The notes beneath the pieces are model-generated. The model was given only the letters and a program-made list of their open reading frames with translations. It made no database searches and was not told the DNA's origin. Of a stretch of DNA of 64,000 bases, positions 55,201 to 63,467 are shown piece after piece. Location: positions 1 through 64,000 of the forward strand of contig JAFZRE010000036.1 of the NCBI GenBank assembly GCA_017620015.1, given 5' to 3'. Positions within the stretch are counted from its first letter, which is position 1; every line of letters begins with the position of its first letter. The position numbers and the translations under genes are program-made. This DNA is from Bacteroidales bacterium. GTDB taxonomy: Bacteria > Bacteroidota > Bacteroidia > Bacteroidales > ML635J-15.

Positions 55201-58200
55201 AATGCAGCAGTCGGAAAATCAATCGACATCAACCTACAAGGGATTCGAAATTTACAACTGCGGTGATGACATCTATTTTAAACTTACCGCCGACATCGAC
55301 CTCGCCGACTGCGACAATACTGTGGTTGACAAGTTCAGCGGACATCTGAATGGCGATGGAAATACGGTAACCATCCGTCTAAATGAGCAACTTGGTGCGG
55401 CAACAGCATTCAACGACCTCGAAAATGCCTTTGTAGATAGTCTTAACGTCCTAGTTCCTGCTTCGTTTGAAGTAAGAGAAGATGTGGCTGCTTACGGTGC
55501 TTTGTGCCTAAATGCAAAGTCATCGGCAATATCTAACTGCACGACTGAAGTTGCAAGTGAAGATGTGAAAGTTATGTCACGAAACAGCGGAAAATTTGGC
55601 GGAATTGTAGGAAATTTGATAAATAGCTCCGTTGTCAACAGTACAAACAATCTACCTATGGAACTATCAGCAAGTTCTTACGTGTGGGTTGGCGGTATAG
55701 TTGGCTCTATGGAAGGTTCTTATGTGTTGAGATGTATCAACAATGCCGCATTAAAGGGTGTGTATGCTGGTGGTATCGCTGGACAGATACTGGAAGCAAC
55801 CATGCCTTCCAGCATTAACATTGGTGATCTGTTCCAGAACCCGTTCCGAGATGGGCAGATGTTGGATGCTGCCTTGATTTCCAACCTTAATGCAGGAAAT
55901 GTAACTGCCCAAGAAATGGCAGGAGGAATGGTTGCCAGCATTGGGGACGGAATTGTGGTTGTTGACAAATGTATGAACATTGCAGAAGTATTCGCGACAA
56001 ACACAGGTTGCAGTTTTGTGTCGATTGGCGGAATTGTAGGCTACAATCCACTTGCTGCGCTCACCATTAGCAACTGTGCAAACTACGGTTCTTTCCCGGC
56101 TCTTTCGATGCAAATGGGTGGTTTATTCGGCAATGGACTCGCCAGCATGAATAAAAATATTTCGGTTCCACAGTTCTCGGGAGTAAGTGCCGAAGGCAAC
56201 CTTTTCAACTGCGTATATGCCACAGTAGGTACAACCGAAGAAGACTACTTAAATCCCGACTTGACTGAAACCGATGATTTCTTCGATGAGCAAGTCACAG
56301 ACTTGAGAGTTGACTCGTTGAGACTAAAGTATAGTTCGCGCGGTACAGGAAAACCAACAACAGAAATGGTAGGTTCGGCACTCGAATCGTCATTTTCGAC
56401 AAACTGGACCTACGCCGCTGGACTTTATCCTATGCCTGCTGGAGTACCCGAAGACGACAGGACAACGTTGGCACGAATACCTATATATTTCCAGCCCTAC
56501 AATGCTGCTGCCGCTGTAATGGACGACTTTACTCTCCCGACATCAATATCGGGACGCGGTGCGGTAACATGGGAATCAAGCAATCCAGATGTAATATCAA
56601 TATCGGGAGGCAGGGCAAAAGTAACTCGTCCCGGCATGGGTGAACCAGATGTGGAAGTCACTCTTACCGCAACCTACGAGGGCGCAACAAAGTCGTTTGT
56701 TTTGTTGGTTATATCACCAAGAGCTGTACAGGCAAACACTTACTCCTCCTTTATTGAATCTGACTCTGTCGCAATGGGGGGATATTTCCGTTCGAATACA
56801 AGCGGACTGTCATATCTCAAGGAATACGGCTTCTTATATAGCACTAAACCTAATATTTCCGATTCGACAAAGGTGGTATCTACAAATCTAAGCGACGAAA
56901 TACATGAAGAAGAGTTCAATGGAAGGTATTTCTCCTATGCAACTGACGGCTTCGAACCGGGCAGAAGTTACTACTATACAGCCTTCGCCTCTACCGCCGA
57001 CACTACTACTTACGGCGAAGTCAATAGATTCAGGACTGCAGGTCCGCCAGAAGTTATAATCAGACGACCTATTTATCGCGGAACTGATTATATGGAGATT
57101 TTAGTGGATGTTGAATATGACGATGAAATAGAACCTGAAATGTATTTGTACGCTGGTACTGACAGGGACAACTTAACAATGGAGTATGTTATTAGCAGGG
57201 AAAGCGACTACCACTATTATTACGCATATTTAGACAACCTTCAACCAGAAACAAAATACTGGTTCTCGGCAATAGCCACCGATACCTACGGAACCAGACG
57301 AAGCGACACCGTTGCGTTCTATACCTACGGCACTTTCATCGATGACCGCGACGACACCGAATACAAGTCAATAATAATCGGCAAACAGATTTGGATGGCC
57401 GAAAACTTGAGGTATGAAGGCGATATACCATTGGAACCGCTAGCATCTCCTAATGCAAAGAGCGGAATAGCACCTCGCCGCTATTATCCTAGCAATGACC
57501 CAAGCAATGTGGGAACTTATGGTTATCTATACAACTGGCCTGCTGCCATAAATGATGAAAATAGCAGTAAAATGAATCCAAGCGGTGTACAAGGCATCTG
57601 TCCTAACGGCTGGCACTTGCCAAGCGATGCAGAATGGAAAGAACTTAATAAAGAACTAGGCTGTGGTATATTTGACGATGCAGGAGCACAAATGGCTGGT
57701 GAAGATGATTTGTGGTGGAGCGGTAAACTTACTAATTCGTACTATTTTGGCACTAGCGGATTCAATGCAGTACCCGCAGGAATAGGATACGATGGCACTT
57801 ATTATGCTTACGATCACCAAGCTTCATTTTGGTCAACTACAGAAGGAATGGAAAATGCGGTGGCAAATTATGACATTGTTTATTCCGGCACTAGTTTAGA
57901 AGGTGCTTGGTCACCTGAGAATGCCGGCTATAGCGTCCGTTGCCTAAAGGGTACAACCATATATGCTGCTTTCGATACCGTAATTATGTGTGCCGACCAT
58001 TACACTTACCTCGATACAACCTATACGGAGAGTGGCGACTATCTCCGCCGATTCTTCTACGAAGAGTTTGCCGACACCGCATACAGCTTGCACCTCGATA
58101 TCGACGACTGTTTCCGTATGGCTTCGGGTGTAATAACCGACGCTAGTACAAATACTGGAATTCAGAATGCAAGGGTTGTCATCGGTAATGCTGTTGCATG

Positions 58201-60442
58201 GACAAACGAAAATGGTGAATATTCACTGATGGCACCGAAGGGGGACCAGCCGTTGTGGGTATCTGCAGTAGATTATGCAACATATAGCGAAAATGTTTAT
58301 ATTTATAAGGATACGGCATTTAACGTTGAACTCTACTCGGCACAGATTTCAATAGACGCCGAGGATATTTCGATAACTACATATCCGTATATGGCGCATT
58401 ACGATTCCATAACCATTAGCAATGTAGGTACAGCGCCGCTAGTCTGGAGTTCGGTTGCCGACTACGAAGGACTTGAACTTCTGCCCGAACCGGAAGGAAC
58501 TCGCAACAGCAGGAATTCGCGAGCTCTCTGGGACAGCATACAGACCTTCTCCACAAGGTTCAATGCCGAGCAGGCAGTCGCTACCGACGGATTCTTTATC
58601 TACACTTCGTCGTGGCAGCGTCCGGGCGAGTTCAACCGCTATACACCCGATGGCGAGTACGTCGAAACATTCTTTATCGAGAATGTTGGCATGATTAGGA
58701 ACTTGTCATACGACGGAACATACTTCTATGGAACCGATGCAACCAACGTCATCTTAAAGCTTGACCTTTACAACCAGACAGTTGTCGATAGTATCGTTAC
58801 CGACCTGAACAGCATCCGTCATTGTTCGTTCAACAAGCAGAACGGAAAACTTCTTGCCGGTGACTGGAACTCGCTCTACAGCATCGACACTGCTACCGGC
58901 GTATCGACACGCATCCGCAACGACCTTGAAAACATATATGGTTCTGCATTCGACAACCTGTCGCCAGGTGGTCCATACCTGTGGCTGTTCTCACAGACAT
59001 CGCAGGATAACGGTCCTTCGGCTTACATAAGGCAGTTCAGCCTTAGCGAAGGCGATTTCACCGACAAGGCGCACTACCTTGACGACATTGAAATAAGTGA
59101 TGCGTCATTGGCTGGTGGCATCTGCGCATCGGCACAGATATTGGACGGCAAATACGTACTTCTTGCCAATGTTCAGAATCCGACGGGACACAATACCATC
59201 GCCGCCTACGAAATTGGTCGAATCAACAGCATGGTCACCACCGACAGGAAGAATGGCGAAATACAGCCTAACGAAAGCGTGACGATTGTAATAAGCGAAT
59301 ATGTAACCGAAACGGGCACTTTCAATGCAACAGTAAGATACCATCTTGCCAACGTTATAGGCGACCAGTCGGACGGCTTGGATATTTCGATTTCGGCAGT
59401 TGTTCCGGAATGCGATGCCGTACAGCAGCTTACAGCGACAACCGACAACTACACCAAGGTAACCTTGAACTGGCAGCCTGTAGAACTTGACATCTACGAT
59501 TCGGTTACATACCTTGTTTTCTGCGACAATTCACAATATGCAATCGACACCACGACGGAAACTACAATAACCATTGAAAATTTACCTGTTGGAGCACATT
59601 GCTTCAATGTAAGGGCTTCGCTGGTTGGCGATTACACCTGCATGACGCATCCGTCCGAAACGGTATGTGTAGATATTCTGGAAATTCCGTGCAACATTCC
59701 GCTGGTTTTGGAAGTAAAGAGCGAAGGTGAAGCAATAACCATTTCGTGGAATTCGCCAGTAGGTGCCGACTACTACAGTCTCTACAAGTACAGCGAACCG
59801 CTTGATGAACATCTTACAACAACGACTTTCGTTGATACTGATGTCGTTCCCGAAAGCGAGTACTGTTATGTTCTCATTGCACACTTCGAGGATGGTGTCT
59901 GCAGCGAGATTTCGGCTTCGGAATGCTTCAGGATTGTATCTGGTTTCTGTACCGAAGCACCGGTACTGAAAGCCGAAGCGGTTGGAAATACTGTTGCGCT
60001 CGAATGGACAGAATGCTATGGTGCAGTCAACTATAGGATTTTCAGAAACGATGTATTTATAGGCGCAACCAATGGTACTTCCTACTCGGATAGCCCAGAA
60101 CATGGTGGTAACCACTGCTATGTGGTTGAAAGCGACTGCGAGTACGGAATGTTCAAATTGTCCAACGAAGAGTGCGTATTTACCGATGATATTGACGAAT
60201 GGTCTGCCGATGAGTTGAGCATCTACCCGAATCCGACAGATGGCGAGTTCTACATCGAAGGACAGCGCATTGCAACAGTCCAGATTTTCAACGCAATTGG
60301 ACAGCTTGTCTCCGAAATCGAAAACATAGAAGATGAACGCATAACCATTAACTGTGAAAGCTGGACTCCTGGCATCTACAATGTACGCATAATCTTGGCA
60401 GATGGCGAAACGGTAACACGAAAGGTAACTATTTTCAGATAA
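49217..60442 (+). CDS. Second giant T9SS-secreted surface protein, paralogue of the first (3741 aa)
   Basis: ATG 49217 is chosen because the signal peptide begins near it and the promoter lies just upstream; a TTG at 49199 is also in frame. Approximate residues: signal peptide 1-37 (ends TSFGQ), FN3-like 37-125, a YGDGWNGNAI domain 127-229, then alternating FN3 and choice-of-anchor J domains to 1089. FISUMP domains lie at 1187-1382, 1482-1689 and 2705-2912; another anchor J 1694-1874; GLUG-like 1975-2312; bacterial Ig-like 2412-2504; one cysteine module 2914-2965; a carboxypeptidase-regulatory domain 2967-3044; a propeller-like region 3045-3399; FN3 domains; and a T9SS type A sorting domain 3660-3741. 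From the GLUG region onward the order equals that of the first giant protein except that the SprB block is absent. Adhesin role inferred. Confidence 0.9.
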   Translation: MRKLYKRGRGEYVSHKSFSKVAICAILLFFTAFTSFGQSITLNPTAEITTNSALISGSVTDIPDNSTAVVWYGTQEENMEAGPSGTVTNYEFSIELTGLQASTQYYYQVHITLDTEVVSDVVSFTTTCSPENMCEISYSLSDSYGDGWNGNAINVVDVATSEVLATWTINNGSSATGTLAVCNGREIRFEWVSGNYSYETSYQVYDATEGVVFSGSDAMSSTVTHTVLCPTCLNVKNISVTDITTESATITWSEQGSAQTWNIVVSTRELAQNALNVSGNIITATDSTYSLTGLSASTEYYVYVRAFCSDDDQSVWKSIIFKTRQIPASLPYTCGFEDAAENASWALSNGDQQNKWIIGTAAKNGGEKGLYISNDGGTSNSYNTSSRSYVYSFREINVSNSGLCQIEFDWLANGEGNYDNLKAYIIPDSLSPNLTAGESNGMSGNYNDAPEGWMDAGNMSSYSGYTDWQHSAKLINLEAGIYYLVFFWKNDGSSGSNPPAAIDNITIMTTTCPTIVNLAVTDITAESATISWSELGSAQAWNIVVSTTELEQDDLNVSENIITATDSTYSLTGLSASTEYYVYVRAFCSDDDQSVWKSIIFKTRQIPATLPYTYDFEDATENANWTLNNGNQTNKWHIGTAASNGGEKGLYISDNGGTSNSYNTSSTSYVYAYRELNIEEDGLYYISFDWRAYGERVYDNLKAFLIPNTLTPDLSAGESNGMSGYYNDAPSGWINAGSMSYYNNSSNWQNCSVEKGLEAGLYYLVFSWKNNGSEGSNPPAAIDNINIVQITCPTIANLAATNITDESASISWSERGSAQAWNIVVSTTELEQDVLNVSENIITVTDSTYSLTGLSPSTEYYVYVRAFCSDDDQSEWKSIILYTRHIPATLPYTYDFEDATENANWELVNGDQTNKWYIGAPTDSSSDVNTTEGGANGLYISNDEGVSNTYSGSETRVYAYRDILVPNGTSYLKLSFDWKAQGGSNRYEFLRVFWLNPDVVTVTAGSNPPTVDGRNYDADGQPGNYGSSGHEHWLSMQNTWQHEEMIISSDQFTDMGNGDKIYRLHFHWRNTTYSSQPPAAVDNIRLEQIIDPVVATSSASNIGGTSAILSGEILIRGASDIIERGFEYGTDPENLTENITSSDESNGFSADVIGLEPNTIYYYRAYAYNSDGSGYGEIQSFKTHKVLNGYTYIDLGLPSNTYWAYANVGATNSEDYGNYYAWGEIEPKDTYDWSTYQHCNGSENTLTKYCNNPEYGDNGFTDDLTILEASDDAANVSMGSFWRMPTHEEMEELYNNCTSTWTSINGVNGRLFTSRINGNSIFMPAAGAYGESGLRDVGSYGTYWPSSLKPDVPTNTWRFLFHSGNCLIDNNSRYEGQTVRAVYRPSPTVATNSTTDITLTSATLHGRILNIGSSEIIERGFVYGTSRSNLTDTIQSEDETNDFSVSITGLANGTIYYYRAYATNSDFTSYGEIKSFSTLSGQLGDHYYVNLGLPSGTMWASTNIGATTPEGYGDYFAWGETEPKAEYNWDTYTYANGATDEEHPLLTKYCNNSEYGDNGFTDNLTTLETMDDVAATNWGEEWRMPTRDEINELINNCTDEWTTHNGVNGHLFTGPNGNSIFVPATGYGNNDSIEEVGHGGGFWTKSLGDESPRDATIYYFETDAYSETYDIYRYYGLPVRAVYQVEPTVMNIDYEPYNCDFEDDTENGNWILNNGRQTNKWHIGSAVNNGGEKSLYISNDFGDSYSYNTGSISYVYAYRKINITEADKYQFDFDRRVRGEGNYDLLRAFLVPDSIHPNLSGGIDNGMSENDNPTPSGWIDISSAGIMSEQMGWKHNKTKLNIEPGMYYLTFFWKNDGSAGNPPPAAVDNVMVKRLPPFEVTTLVAPRTSTTATLGAEIVIDRETEITQVGFAYGESENQLLDTLRMAYSENTFTSQLTSLTPQTSYYYRAFAKYDDKTVFGDVVSFRTKSNDTDGIIDNPLTIDNAEEWRAFAEAMQQSENQSTSTYKGFEIYNCGDDIYFKLTADIDLADCDNTVVDKFSGHLNGDGNTVTIRLNEQLGAATAFNDLENAFVDSLNVLVPASFEVREDVAAYGALCLNAKSSAISNCTTEVASEDVKVMSRNSGKFGGIVGNLINSSVVNSTNNLPMELSASSYVWVGGIVGSMEGSYVLRCINNAALKGVYAGGIAGQILEATMPSSINIGDLFQNPFRDGQMLDAALISNLNAGNVTAQEMAGGMVASIGDGIVVVDKCMNIAEVFATNTGCSFVSIGGIVGYNPLAALTISNCANYGSFPALSMQMGGLFGNGLASMNKNISVPQFSGVSAEGNLFNCVYATVGTTEEDYLNPDLTETDDFFDEQVTDLRVDSLRLKYSSRGTGKPTTEMVGSALESSFSTNWTYAAGLYPMPAGVPEDDRTTLARIPIYFQPYNAAAAVMDDFTLPTSISGRGAVTWESSNPDVISISGGRAKVTRPGMGEPDVEVTLTATYEGATKSFVLLVISPRAVQANTYSSFIESDSVAMGGYFRSNTSGLSYLKEYGFLYSTKPNISDSTKVVSTNLSDEIHEEEFNGRYFSYATDGFEPGRSYYYTAFASTADTTTYGEVNRFRTAGPPEVIIRRPIYRGTDYMEILVDVEYDDEIEPEMYLYAGTDRDNLTMEYVISRESDYHYYYAYLDNLQPETKYWFSAIATDTYGTRRSDTVAFYTYGTFIDDRDDTEYKSIIIGKQIWMAENLRYEGDIPLEPLASPNAKSGIAPRRYYPSNDPSNVGTYGYLYNWPAAINDENSSKMNPSGVQGICPNGWHLPSDAEWKELNKELGCGIFDDAGAQMAGEDDLWWSGKLTNSYYFGTSGFNAVPAGIGYDGTYYAYDHQASFWSTTEGMENAVANYDIVYSGTSLEGAWSPENAGYSVRCLKGTTIYAAFDTVIMCADHYTYLDTTYTESGDYLRRFFYEEFADTAYSLHLDIDDCFRMASGVITDASTNTGIQNARVVIGNAVAWTNENGEYSLMAPKGDQPLWVSAVDYATYSENVYIYKDTAFNVELYSAQISIDAEDISITTYPYMAHYDSITISNVGTAPLVWSSVADYEGLELLPEPEGTRNSRNSRALWDSIQTFSTRFNAEQAVATDGFFIYTSSWQRPGEFNRYTPDGEYVETFFIENVGMIRNLSYDGTYFYGTDATNVILKLDLYNQTVVDSIVTDLNSIRHCSFNKQNGKLLAGDWNSLYSIDTATGVSTRIRNDLENIYGSAFDNLSPGGPYLWLFSQTSQDNGPSAYIRQFSLSEGDFTDKAHYLDDIEISDASLAGGICASAQILDGKYVLLANVQNPTGHNTIAAYEIGRINSMVTTDRKNGEIQPNESVTIVISEYVTETGTFNATVRYHLANVIGDQSDGLDISISAVVPECDAVQQLTATTDNYTKVTLNWQPVELDIYDSVTYLVFCDNSQYAIDTTTETTITIENLPVGAHCFNVRASLVGDYTCMTHPSETVCVDILEIPCNIPLVLEVKSEGEAITISWNSPVGADYYSLYKYSEPLDEHLTTTTFVDTDVVPESEYCYVLIAHFEDGVCSEISASECFRIVSGFCTEAPVLKAEAVGNTVALEWTECYGAVNYRIFRNDVFIGATNGTSYSDSPEHGGNHCYVVESDCEYGMFKLSNEECVFTDDIDEWSADELSIYPNPTDGEFYIEGQRIATVQIFNAIGQLVSEIENIEDERITINCESWTPGIYNVRIILADGETVTRKVTIFR
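49971..51935 (+). repeat. Long direct repeats with an 840-bp period in the second giant gene
   Basis: Blocks of about 250 bp that start GGAGCGAAC at 49971, 50811 and 51651 are nearly identical (encoding SLTGLSASTEYYVYVRAF and neighbouring sequence). The spacing is exactly 840 bp both times, equal to one FN3 plus one choice-of-anchor J domain. Confidence 0.8.
51961..52470 (+). other. Compositionally distinct domain inside the second giant gene
   Basis: Within a choice-of-anchor J domain (about residues 915-1085) the sequence becomes richer in G and C and uses different codons (GGC, CCC, CTC, GTG) from the A-rich style on both sides. The protein also departs from sister domains: an insertion around TAGSNPPTVDGRNYDADGQP and an unusual end HFHWRNTTYSSQPPAAVDN. 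Confidence 0.6.
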
Positions 60443-60471
60443 AAGATTGAATTATTGATTTGTAAAATTGT

Positions 60472-60507
60472 TGTAGCGGTGCAATCATTGCTCCGCTACA
60501 TTTTTAT
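60472..60507 (+). terminator. Terminator of the second giant adhesin gene
   Basis: Arms TGTAGCGG and CCGCTACA enclose an inner GCAAT-C-ATTGC, giving a long near-perfect stem, followed by ATTTTTAT. Confidence 0.8.
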
Positions 60508-60823
60508 CTATTATCCATAATTGTTGTCCGCTAAATTTCTCCACCTTGTCATTCCGTAAAACAAAGCGAACCGACTAAGGAACGTGTCGTGTGAGCCTGT
60601 TTGTACGGAATCTGTTATAATAATCCGTTAACAGATTTCGGACAGCAGTCTTCACAACGCTCCCCGTTCCGGATCGCGTGTTACGACTAACTTCCGTACC
60701 TTTAGCTCACGCAGCGAAGCAAGTAAATGACAAGTTTGTCTATTTATAGTATTACGTAAATGTTTGATAGCAATACGATTACAAGCAGATCCTCAAATCT
60801 TTAGCGGACACAATAATTATCCA
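60508..60823. other. Intergenic stretch with dispersed repeats
   Basis: No gene. It holds a GTCATTCCGTAAAAC...TTTGTACGGAAT element related to those flanking hipBST, a third CGCTCCCCGTTCCG repeat (60658), CTTTAGCTCACGC (related to about 30960) and ends in reiterated TTATCCATTGTTCA. Confidence 0.6.
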
Positions 60824-60853
60824 TTGTTCATTATCCATTGTTCATTACATTTG
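60824..60853 (+). promoter_or_regulatory. Promoter of the M1 peptidase gene
   Basis: TTG at 60824-60826, a 19-bp spacer and TACATTTG at 60846-60853, 23 bases before the ATG at 60877. An AAAAAGGA stretch nine bases before the ATG may aid initiation. Confidence 0.7.
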
Positions 60854-60876
60854 CATTCGAAAAAGGATGTAAATTT

Positions 60877-63183
60877 ATGAATAAGCTATTTTTAATTATA
60901 CTGGCGGTTTTATTCCCGTTGCTGACTTTTGCACAGCACGACTACGAAGGTCTTATCGATGTAAAACACTACACGATTAACCTTGACATCAGCGACTTCA
61001 CAGGAAAGACCATTTCGGGATATACGATTCTGAATCTTGCCACTACCGAGGACAATGTTTCAACAATTTACCTTTATCTGCTTAGGCTGAATATTGATTC
61101 GATCGTATGCCACGACTACGGTATTTCATCGTTTTCATACAACGATTCCATAATAACCATAAATTTTGAAACTGCACCAATAGCCGACCAGCCATTCGAC
61201 CTGGATGTGTATTATCACGGAGCGCCGCAGAAGGACCCGTCGGGATGGGGCGGATTCTATTTTTCGGGCAACTATGCCTTCAATATGGGTTGTGGTTTTC
61301 AGGATGTGCCACACAATTACGGTCGCGTGTGGTTCCCATGCAACGACAATTTTACCGACAAGGCAAAATATACTACCATCATAACAACACAGTCGGAAAA
61401 TACAGCTATTTCGAGCGGGGAACTTAATGAAATACAAATAGATGAAGAGTCTGGCAAAAAAACCTACTACTGGAATCTTATACAGGAAGTGCCAACATAT
61501 CTGCAATCGGTAGCAGTAGGACCATACTATCATCATCATCATGTATATCATGGAATTTCACGTGATATTCCTGTTGACATCTACGGATATCCTACCGACA
61601 GTGCAAAGATTGCGGAGTCGTTCTATCGCTTGGACACCACATTGCGCGTTTATGAAAACCTATTTGGTGAATATCCGTGGCAACGTATTGGCTATGTTCT
61701 TGTTAACTTCTCAAGCGGAGCAATGGAGCACGTGGGGAACATTTCCATTGGCCGTGCATTTGTAACTTCTGGTCCTGGCATTTACGAAACCTTGTATTAC
61801 CACGAACTTTCGCATCACTGGTTTGGCGACCTTGTGACCTGTGCTTCTGCCGAGGATATGTGGCTCAACGAAGGCTGGGCAACCTACTGCGAAACAATAT
61901 GGAAGGAATTTGTCTGTGGTCCTACCGATGGCAGAAACTATCGACACAATGCACACTACAAGGTTCTTACAAAGACTTACCGCGACGACGGCTATCATCC
62001 TCTTACTCCTTTCCCTGTTGAGAACACCTATTCGTCAACTGTTTACGACAAGGGTGCCTCTGTAGTTCACACTTTGCGCCACTATCTTGGCGATGAGGTT
62101 TTCTTTGAGGCGATAAGAGCCTACCTTGCCGAATTTTCGTACAAAAATGCTACCTCGTACCAGTTCCGCGACTTCCTTACCCAGCATACAGGCATCGACA
62201 TGACTCCATTCTTCGATTCGTGGGTGTTTACAAAGGGATTCCCGCAATATTCAATCGATTCGACAAGTATCGAGGCGAACGGCGAAAACTACGATGTTAC
62301 TGTGTATGTTAAGCAGAAACTACTTGAGCGTGAAATGTTTACCGATGACAATAGGATAGAGATTGCATTCATGAAGCCCGACTTTTCGGTTGAGACGCGA
62401 GTCCTCGAATTTTCTGGGGAGACAGGCAATCAAACCTTTACCTTGCCGTTCGAACCTGCACTTGTGATGTGTGACTATTACGAGCATACTTCCGATGCAA
62501 CCATCGATGATGTTGTATTTGTAGATACTACAAGAGCCTTAAGTTTTCTAAAGACGGATTGTGAGATGAATGTTCAGGAAATCGAAGGCGAAGCTATGAT
62601 TCGTGTGACTTGCAACTATGTTGCTCCCGATGATTTTTTGGAACCGGTTGATGGTCTGGAGATTGTTCCGAGCAGGTATTGGCTTGTGGAAAGTCTGCGT
62701 CCCGAAGTTTTTTCTGGTAAACTGATTATTACATTCAGTACATCGATATCGGGTTGGGAAAATCCATATATAGAATCATCGATGCTTGATTCCGTTGCTT
62801 TGCTGCATCGTAGCAACAGGTCGGAAAATTGGAGTGTTGTACCAGCGAGATATGTCAAGGCGGGACGTCAGTTTACCGTTGAGAATTTTGCCGATGGTGA
62901 ATATGCACTTGCAATCCGCAATGGTTACGTTGGTACTTCAAAGCTTACTGAATCGTCGTTTTCCGTATATCCGAATCCATCGTCGGGAATTGTTAATCTG
63001 ACATTCGAATCGGCATTCAGCGGCGATGTCAATGTAATCGATATGAGTGGTAAGGTGTTGGTTCATAAGAAAATAAGAAATTCCGAAATGGAGTTGAACC
63101 TGAAGCACCTTTCGGCTGGAACATACGTTGTTACAGTTCGTGGCAAGTCGGGAATGGCTAGCAGGAAAATCGAAATAAGGTAG
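60877..63183 (+). CDS. T9SS-sorted M1 family metallopeptidase
   Basis: A 768-residue secreted aminopeptidase-like enzyme. Signal peptide MNKLFLIILAVLFPLLTFAQ; N-terminal beta domain with WFPCNDNFTDKAKY; SSGAMEHVGNIS at the position of the GAMEN exopeptidase motif; zinc site HELSHHWFGD (His309, Glu310, His313) with the third ligand Glu332 in LNEGWATY, the standard HExxH-18-E. The catalytic Tyr region is YSSTVYDKGASVVHTLRHYLG. The C-terminus (about residues 690-768, SVYPNPSSGIVNL...) is a type A T9SS sorting domain, so it is exported to the cell surface or medium. ATG 60877 is chosen: the longer frame begins upstream of the promoter's -7 box. It likely processes peptides outside the cell. Confidence 0.92.
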   Translation: MNKLFLIILAVLFPLLTFAQHDYEGLIDVKHYTINLDISDFTGKTISGYTILNLATTEDNVSTIYLYLLRLNIDSIVCHDYGISSFSYNDSIITINFETAPIADQPFDLDVYYHGAPQKDPSGWGGFYFSGNYAFNMGCGFQDVPHNYGRVWFPCNDNFTDKAKYTTIITTQSENTAISSGELNEIQIDEESGKKTYYWNLIQEVPTYLQSVAVGPYYHHHHVYHGISRDIPVDIYGYPTDSAKIAESFYRLDTTLRVYENLFGEYPWQRIGYVLVNFSSGAMEHVGNISIGRAFVTSGPGIYETLYYHELSHHWFGDLVTCASAEDMWLNEGWATYCETIWKEFVCGPTDGRNYRHNAHYKVLTKTYRDDGYHPLTPFPVENTYSSTVYDKGASVVHTLRHYLGDEVFFEAIRAYLAEFSYKNATSYQFRDFLTQHTGIDMTPFFDSWVFTKGFPQYSIDSTSIEANGENYDVTVYVKQKLLEREMFTDDNRIEIAFMKPDFSVETRVLEFSGETGNQTFTLPFEPALVMCDYYEHTSDATIDDVVFVDTTRALSFLKTDCEMNVQEIEGEAMIRVTCNYVAPDDFLEPVDGLEIVPSRYWLVESLRPEVFSGKLIITFSTSISGWENPYIESSMLDSVALLHRSNRSENWSVVPARYVKAGRQFTVENFADGEYALAIRNGYVGTSKLTESSFSVYPNPSSGIVNLTFESAFSGDVNVIDMSGKVLVHKKIRNSEMELNLKHLSAGTYVVTVRGKSGMASRKIEIR

Positions 63184-63187
63184 GACG

Positions 63188-63352
63188 AGTTGAAACGCCA
63201 CAGGCATTCAAACGGCGAAGCCACATAAACCTAGAAACTGAGAAACGGCGTCAGCCATTCAAACTCATAAACAATTTGAAACGGGCTTTAGCCCATCAAA
63301 CGCCACAGGCATTCAAACTCATAAACAACTTCAAACGGCGTCAGCCATATAA
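63188..63352. repeat. Array of GGC/GCC mini-hairpin modules
   Basis: Six or more modules of the kind AAACGGCGTCAGCC, AAACGGCGAAGCC, AAACGCCACAGGC and AAACGGGCTTTAGCCC, linked by ATTCAAACTCATAAACAA. Each core pairs with itself (GGC..GCC). The same kind occurs at about 1484-1550. Confidence 0.7.
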
Positions 63353-63364
63353 ACTTTTTTCCTC

Positions 63365-63395
63365 TTGTATTTCCAAAATTAAATTTGTACTTTTG
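63365..63395 (+). promoter_or_regulatory. Promoter of queA
   Basis: TTG at 63365-63367, a 20-bp spacer and TACTTTTG at 63388-63395. This leaves a leader of about 65 bases before the ATG at 63468. Confidence 0.65.
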
Positions 63396-63467
63396 CGTTT
63401 CCGAATTTATAATGGGTAAATAGCGGACTTTTTTAAGTAACAGATTGGTTTATAACAAGTAAAACAA

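Noticed and set aside
61718..61735. Unusual GAMEH in place of GAMEN in the M1 peptidase
   Set aside because: Variation at this position is known in secreted M1 proteins; the zinc site is intact, so it is not a sign of inactivity.
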